From the NCBI GenBank assembly GCA_937924525.1, contig CALDSU010000013.1, positions 186,001-250,000 of the forward strand: a stretch of DNA of 64,000 nucleotides, written 5' to 3'. This document shows positions 61,930 through 64,000 of this stretch, piece by piece; position 1 is the first letter of the stretch, and each line of letters starts with the position of its first letter. The notes below the pieces were generated by a model. It saw only the letters and a list, made by a program, of their open reading frames with translations. It was not told the DNA's origin and searched no databases. The DNA comes from an uncultured Bryobacteraceae bacterium (GTDB lineage Bacteria; Acidobacteriota; Terriglobia; Bryobacterales; Bryobacteraceae). The translations under genes were made by a program, and so were the position numbers.

Positions 61930-62280
61930 CTACTGGCGCAGAATCTTCTCCATCGGCCGTCCCTTGGCCAGCTCGTCGATCAGTTTGTCGAGAATGCGGA
62001 TCTTGCGCATGAGCGGGTCTTCCAACTCCTCCACGCGCACGCCGCACACGACGCCCTTAATCAAGTCGGCGTTGGGATGAAAAGCCGGGGCCTGTGCGAA
62101 GAATGTCTCAACGTCGTTCTTCAGTTCGAGTTGTTGCCGCAAGCCGGCTTCGTCGTATCCAGTCAGCCAGCAGATGATTTGATCCACCTCCCGCTGAGTA
62201 CGGTTCTTGCGTTCAGCCTTCTGCACGTAAGCGGGGTAGACGCGCGCAAATGGCATGGCGAAAATGCGGTGCTTGGTCAT
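61930..62280 (-). CDS. DUF2200-family protein
   Basis: The 116-residue product ([59 protein letters not shown]) is a standard length DUF2200 protein as I know it; function unknown. GGGG stands before ATG 62280. It is convergent with the DUF5131 gene (31 bases between). Confidence 0.8.
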   Translation of the reverse strand: MTKHRIFAMPFARVYPAYVQKAERKNRTQREVDQIICWLTGYDEAGLRQQLELKNDVETFFAQAPAFHPNADLIKGVVCGVRVEELEDPLMRKIRILDKLIDELAKGRPMEKILRQ

Positions 62281-62397
62281 TGCTGCCCCTTCTGATCGGC
62301 GCCACCCAGCGTATAGGCGCCCGAGCCGCCGGCGCAACTCCCTTCAGACTGCCGCGTGATTGGGTATCACTGTGATCTCCTGAGAGCTATCGGGAGA

Positions 62398-62943
62398 TCA
62401 TTGGGCAGTGGCGCCAGCCGTCCCGCCGGCGGCCCTTTCGAGTTGCGCGGCGTCGATCTTCGTCATCCCGAGCAGCGCAACGTTCATTCGCTCTGCTGCC
62501 TGAGAATCTGGGCCTTCATCGACTACGAGGACGAAGTCCGGCACAATCTGCCACGAGACACCGAAACGGTCCTTCACCCAGCCGCAAGGCTGCGACTGGC
62601 CACCGGTTGACAGCGCCTCATACAGGCGATCGATCTGCCCCTGCGTTTGGCAGCCCACGTACAACGAAAGGCTTTCTTGGAACTTGCCGAAATAGGCGCC
62701 GCCATTGAGTGCGATCAGCTCATGGCCGTTCAAGCGGAACCGAATGGTCTTCACTGCTCCCGCCGGTCCGGGCAGCAACTCCGGCGGCAGACCATGCTGA
62801 TCGCGCACGGTGTCGATTTCGGCCTGCGAGAAGTGAGAACGAGCAATCTCGGCCGAATCACCCAAGACGTCGTCGAAGAGTTGAACGTAGAAACGCACAG
62901 CCTCTTCGGCCTGGTCCACGAAAGCGAGACAAGGAGTGATCAT
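62398..62943 (-). CDS. VOC-superfamily protein (PhnB-like)
   Basis: The 181-residue protein has ITPCLAFVDQAEEAVRFY at the start, IRFRLNGHELIALNGG, LSLYVGCQTQGQIDRLYEAL and GWVKDRFGVSWQIVP, the pattern of PhnB-like vicinal-oxygen-chelate proteins often annotated as 3-demethylubiquinone methyltransferase-like. The C-terminal extension has AERMNVALLGMTKID. It is the last gene of a likely operon with the SRPBCC gene upstream (20 bases between). Confidence 0.85.
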   Translation of the reverse strand: MITPCLAFVDQAEEAVRFYVQLFDDVLGDSAEIARSHFSQAEIDTVRDQHGLPPELLPGPAGAVKTIRFRLNGHELIALNGGAYFGKFQESLSLYVGCQTQGQIDRLYEALSTGGQSQPCGWVKDRFGVSWQIVPDFVLVVDEGPDSQAAERMNVALLGMTKIDAAQLERAAGGTAGATAQ

Positions 62944-62962
62944 TTTGGTTCTTCTCCACGGA

Positions 62963-63406
62963 TCACGCTGCAATCTCCGGCTCCACCAAACGTGCCAGCA
63001 GTTCAAACGACTGCTGCCAGCCGAGCCGGCAGGATTCCGCGGGAATCGCGTCAGGCAAACCGGCCTGCTCGACTGTGAGTTCTGTGCCGCAGGAGACCGG
63101 GCGCAAGACATAGGTCATCACCATTTCGCCCGGCAGATTGGGGTCGTCAAACTGGTCCGTGGCGACGAGCCTTTGGTTCGGCACAATCTCGCGATAGCTG
63201 CCGCCAAAGCTGTGCTCCTGGCCGCCCGTCAGATTGACGAAAGCCATCCGGAAGCGGCCGCCGACGCGGAAATCCATATCGCGCACGATGGCAGTGAAGC
63301 CGTCTGGCGGATTCCACTTCACAATGGCGGACGGTTCGGTCAGCGCGCGCCAAACGCGCTCCACAGGCGCACGCAGAATGCGAATTTGGGTCAGAGTGTA
63401 AGGCAT
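62963..63406 (-). CDS. SRPBCC (AHSA1-type) protein
   Basis: The 147-residue product (LTQIRILRAPVERVWRALTE, WNPPDGFTAIVRDMDFRVGG, GGSYREIVPNQRLVATDQF, MTYVLRPVSCGTELTVEQ) is a START/SRPBCC ligand-cavity protein of the Activator-of-Hsp90 (AHSA1)-like subgroup. These commonly pair with VOC and ArsR/TetR genes and sense or bind a hydrophobic ligand. Its ATG lies inside the end of the TetR remnant (16-base overlap). Confidence 0.85.
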   Translation of the reverse strand: MPYTLTQIRILRAPVERVWRALTEPSAIVKWNPPDGFTAIVRDMDFRVGGRFRMAFVNLTGGQEHSFGGSYREIVPNQRLVATDQFDDPNLPGEMVMTYVLRPVSCGTELTVEQAGLPDAIPAESCRLGWQQSFELLARLVEPEIAA

Positions 63407-63906
63407 GTTTTCCTTTCTTCGGGTGTGGGCAGAAGATGCTCGACGTAACGGCGCAAGTGCGTAATCTCATCCAGCACGATCTGCGGGTTGTTCATGGCCT
63501 TGGCCAGCACAAAGGCGCCTTGCAGGACAACTTGCGTGTGGCGCGCGAGGTCTGCGGCGGACCATTCGGCGCCGGGAGCGTACTGTTTCCGTGCCGCTTC
63601 AATTGTGGGTACCAGCGTTTGGGCGTGTGCTTCGATGCCTTCCCCGCAGGCCGCGCGCAGCGCCGGATGGGTGGCGAAGGTCTCCTGCACGAGCGTTCCG
63701 AGCAGGCAGGTGAACTCCGGGGCTTCGCCGCTTACGACGTGGGCGCGAAAGTCGAGATAAGCAAGCAACCGCTCCCTGGGGTCGCTGACAACTTGATAGG
63801 GAGCGCCGGCGAATAACGCCCCGGTCACATCGTTCCAATGCTGAATAGCAGCGAGAGCCAGCGCTTCCTTGCGTATACCGACCAGTTGGTAGATTGTCAA
63901 GAACAA
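63391..63906 (-). pseudogene. TetR-family regulator lacking its DNA-binding helix-turn-helix
   Basis: The C-terminal ligand domain is recognisable (EFTCLLGTLVQETFATHP, AHAQTLVPTIEAARKQYAP, HTQVVLQGAFVLAKAMNN), and the end of the helix-turn-helix reads IYQLVGIRKEALALAAIQ, close to the usual YHHF-GSKEALALA. The frame remains open to the window edge, but the preceding ~30 codons contain no TetR helix-turn-helix sequence in any of the three minus frames, so the N-terminal part has been lost by deletion or insertion near 63885-63900. The usable start is TTG 63906. Confidence 0.65.
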
Positions 63907-64000
63907 TCGTAGTGCCAGTCCGTTCCTCGCGATGCTGGCGGTACAGCGAGATGTTACGCCGCCCGCTCGCGTCCTCGGCTGAGCCGCCGGTGACCGTGGC

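Noticed and set aside
1-64000. CRISPR arrays, insertion sequences, rRNA or origin
   Set aside because: No regular spaced repeats, transposase, rRNA sequence or DnaA-box cluster was seen by eye; a computed search could still find degenerate ones.

Overview
The window looks like chromosome from a high-G+C member of the Acidobacteriota, most like the Bryobacterales/Solibacter group. This is inferred from gene content: an Oar-type TonB-dependent receptor with an N-terminal carboxypeptidase-regulatory-like domain next to a GntR/FCD regulator, PQQ sugar dehydrogenases joined to cytochrome c domains, a remnant of the PSCyt1/DUF1549 family, lpxC (so a diderm), and many secreted enzymes of unknown substrate. 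No rRNA, CRISPR array, complete insertion sequence or replication origin was seen. Three tRNA genes are present, all with encoded CCA: Arg(ACG), Arg(TCG) and Ala(GGC).

Layout. 0-5.6 kb: end of pdxT, a low-molecular-weight phosphatase/arsenate reductase, a PQQ dehydrogenase-cytochrome fusion, a gene fragment and a seven-heme TPR lipoprotein. 5.7-10.7 kb: Ser/Thr kinase with PEGA domains, HNH nuclease, and two Tat-exported enzymes (DUF362, D-2-hydroxyacid dehydrogenase). 10.8-15.9 kb: tRNA-Arg, two secreted proteins, and a divergent pair of Tat-exported enzymes (Gfo/Idh/MocA and a SelA-like PLP enzyme). 15.9-19.5 kb: an overlapping operon of a heme-c-type sensor kinase, an archaemetzincin protease and an NtrC-type regulator. 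19.6-25 kb: TonB receptor, strong terminator, GntR regulator, alkaline phosphatase, tRNA-Arg. 25-36.3 kb: mostly housekeeping (CYTH, xerD, a CCA/poly(A) polymerase homologue, RNA methyltransferase, ackA, trpS, MFS, pta, an HDAC-family deacetylase, ferredoxin). 36.5-39 kb: a compact cassette resembling phage lysis genes. 39-44.7 kb: lipoprotein, decayed cytochrome gene, diacylglycerol kinase with no ordinary start codon, lpxC. 44.8-59.9 kb: metabolic and envelope genes including acs. 60-64 kb: tRNA-Ala followed by lower-G+C accessory DNA that carries a TcmP/DUF5131 pair and a small operon ending in a broken TetR gene.

How the genes fit together. Acetyl metabolism recurs: acetate kinase, phosphotransacetylase, acetyl-CoA synthetase and a protein/acetyl-amine deacetylase translationally coupled to pta. 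Periplasmic redox chemistry recurs too (two PQQ dehydrogenases with heme domains, the heptaheme lipoprotein, the heme-motif sensor kinase). The best candidates for undescribed biology are the kinase-archaemetzincin-regulator operon, the TcmP/DUF5131 pair beside tRNA-Ala, and the lysis-like cassette at 36.5-39 kb.
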